From UBA3910 sp964626065 (lineage in GTDB: Bacteria > Bacillota > Limnochordia > Darwinibacteriales > Darwinibacteriaceae): a DNA stretch of 7,702 nt. The DNA is taken from assembly GCA_964626065.1 (NCBI GenBank), contig CAZVDE010000063.1, positions 1-7,702 of the forward strand, read 5' to 3'. Below the pieces are notes generated by a model. That model was given only the letters and a program-made list of their open reading frames with translations. It ran no database searches and was not told the DNA's origin. Below are positions 6,983-7,702 of this stretch, piece after piece (the stretch's first letter is position 1; every line of letters begins with the position of its first letter). The position numbers and the translations under genes were made by a program.

Positions 6983-7605
6983 AATTCACTTTGACCCCCT
7001 TCAACCCGTTCCCTGACTTCACCTACGAACTCCGCTAAACCGATGGCGATTAAACCGGCCACGACCATTCCATCGAATACGCCTGCGCCTCCTAAGACGA
7101 TCCTCGTTGGTGTAGCCATGGCCACCGCCCGAACTAGATGGATCAAGTCCACAATGAATATACCGAGCACACCCGCGATGAAAGCGGCCCGCCTAGAGCG
7201 GCCCGCCAAGTACCCGACAATCCCAGCAATAATGCTGAATAACCAAAGGGGATCAATAAGCAGCATGGGGCTCGAGGGGTCGAAATCGGTGAGCTGGCTT
7301 ACCCCAAATACAATCCCTGCAGTAACAAAAGAGGCCACAATTGCCCGTATTCTTTCTTTTGCGCTGTCCGCAGTAGTGACGAGGTAGATCGCCAAAGCGA
7401 GAGGAACCACAGCACCGCCCAAATTAAGGCTGATGCTCGTGGGCCCCCGCATTAAGGGGACTGTAATAAAACTTCCGGCGATCATTAAGGCAATAAAGAT
7501 CAGAGCCTGGCTGTCCGTGAGCCTCATCCGGTCCAACAGGCGCTGAGCGGCGCCGAAATAGATTAGGGCCGCGGTAATTAGCAACAAGGTTGTGCCGATT
7601 GGCAT
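6979..7605 (-). CDS. Multi-pass membrane protein, DUF1614-like, function unknown
   Basis: I recognise this from memory as DUF1614, a family of unknown function in clostridial spore formers and some archaea; I could not search. At 208 residues it is mostly hydrophobic, with likely membrane segments at about 4-20, 33-50, 63-77, 88-103, 118-134, 141-158 and 177-194. Notable short pieces are LDRMRLTDSQA (24-34), LGGAVVPLALAIYL (62-75), AGRSRRAAFIAGVLG (134-148), an Asp/His pair in VDLIHLVRA (152-160) and LGGAGVFDG (171-179). The two GGA motifs fall at the starts of membrane segments. The tail after 195 is charged and probably cytoplasmic. ATG at 7605 has GGAGGG 6 nt upstream. Its stop overlaps the spoIIP start (ATGA), so the two are almost certainly co-translated, which hints at a sporulation or envelope role. 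Confidence 0.8.
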   Translation of the reverse strand: MPIGTTLLLITAALIYFGAAQRLLDRMRLTDSQALIFIALMIAGSFITVPLMRGPTSISLNLGGAVVPLALAIYLVTTADSAKERIRAIVASFVTAGIVFGVSQLTDFDPSSPMLLIDPLWLFSIIAGIVGYLAGRSRRAAFIAGVLGIFIVDLIHLVRAVAMATPTRIVLGGAGVFDGMVVAGLIAIGLAEFVGEVRERVEGGQSEL

Positions 7606-7665
7606 GAATATCCCTCCGCATTAACACTTTCCCTTAGTGTCTCCGGGAGGGGGCTCCTATATAAC
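7606..7665 (-). promoter_or_regulatory. Leader region of the DUF1614-spoIIP unit
   Basis: About 60 bases between the upstream terminator and the first start codon, where the unit's promoter is expected. It holds an AT-rich GTTATATA (7665-7658), a G/C-rich patch with GGAGCCCCCTCCC, a 5-bp hairpin with a 7-nt loop (ACACT at 7624-7628, AGTGT at 7636-7640) and the ribosome site GGAGGG (7617-7612). TATATA could be a -10, but I find no matching -35 for sigma-A or sigma-E at normal spacing, so no promoter is claimed. Confidence 0.3.
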
Positions 7666-7681
7666 AAAAAAACCCGGAGAC
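7639..7681. repeat. 9-bp perfect inverted repeat linking the leader to the upstream terminator
   Basis: GTCTCCGGG at 7639-7647 is the exact reverse complement of CCCGGAGAC at 7673-7681, with 25 nt between. The second copy is one arm of the terminator stem, so the two pairings exclude each other. Confidence 0.6.
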
Positions 7682-7700
7682 TATTGTCTGCGGGTTTTTT
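7667..7700 (-). terminator. Rho-independent terminator of a gene beyond the right edge
   Basis: Arms at 7667-7681 and 7686-7700 pair as AACCCG-x-AGAC with GTCT-x-CGGGTT, extended by A/T pairs, with one G:G mismatch (7677/7690) and a 4-nt loop. On the minus strand it ends in seven T residues (7672-7666). The plus strand also has six T residues (7695-7700), so it may work both ways. It separates the six-gene unit from whatever precedes it. Confidence 0.8.
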
Positions 7701-7702
7701 AA

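Noticed and set aside
7635..7664. Possible sigma-G/F-type promoter (TTATATA, 16 bp, GACACTA) ahead of the DUF1614-like gene
   Set aside because: Both elements differ from consensus and the spacing is loose; in a 60-base AT/GC-mixed leader such a match is likely by chance.
7667..7700. Classical attenuator controlling the six-gene unit
   Set aside because: The competing strand lies downstream of the terminator on the transcribed strand, so it cannot form an antiterminator in time. No leader peptide or riboswitch fold is visible.

Overview
This window is chromosomal DNA from an endospore-forming Firmicute. Every gene I can support lies on the minus strand and reads from right to left. The evidence for a spore former is direct: SpoIIP, SpoIVA and a YIEGIA-family membrane protein are all present. 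Moderate GC content, a DUF1614-type membrane protein beside spoIIP, and der-plsY close to spoIVA suggest a clostridial lineage of the Peptococcaceae/Desulfotomaculum kind rather than Bacillus. That placement is inference from gene content.

The right edge (about 7666-7700) holds a terminator that closes off whatever lies beyond the window. A compact six-gene unit follows: a multi-pass membrane protein (7605-6979, DUF1614-like), spoIIP (6982-5912), a YIEGIA-family membrane protein (5915-5013), a 57-residue gene (5002-4829) that I read as its small partner subunit, der (4749-3436) and plsY (3439-2846). Three junctions are 4-nt start/stop overlaps, one has a 10-nt gap, and only the step into der (79 nt) leaves room for a promoter. 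The unit ends in a strong hairpin terminator at 2804-2834.

Next comes spoIVA (2739-1258) as a single-gene unit. It has a candidate sigma-E promoter placed directly after the plsY terminator and its own terminator at 1203-1235. The left end is an aspartokinase gene (from 1130 leftwards) with its own candidate promoter. It is intact but runs off the window about 30 codons before its expected end.

Functionally, the window joins spore-envelope morphogenesis to housekeeping work. SpoIIP degrades septal peptidoglycan during engulfment. SpoIVA is the ATPase that forms the coat basement layer on the forespore. YIEGIA and its small partner are probably sporulation membrane proteins of poorly known function. 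Der is a ribosome-assembly GTPase, PlsY makes lysophosphatidic acid, and aspartokinase starts the pathway to lysine, diaminopimelate and, in spore formers, dipicolinate. I see no mobile elements, CRISPR arrays, RNA genes or broken genes. The least explained part is the DUF1614-spoIIP-YIEGIA-57-residue group; SpoIIP there also appears to have an unusual C-terminal membrane anchor.
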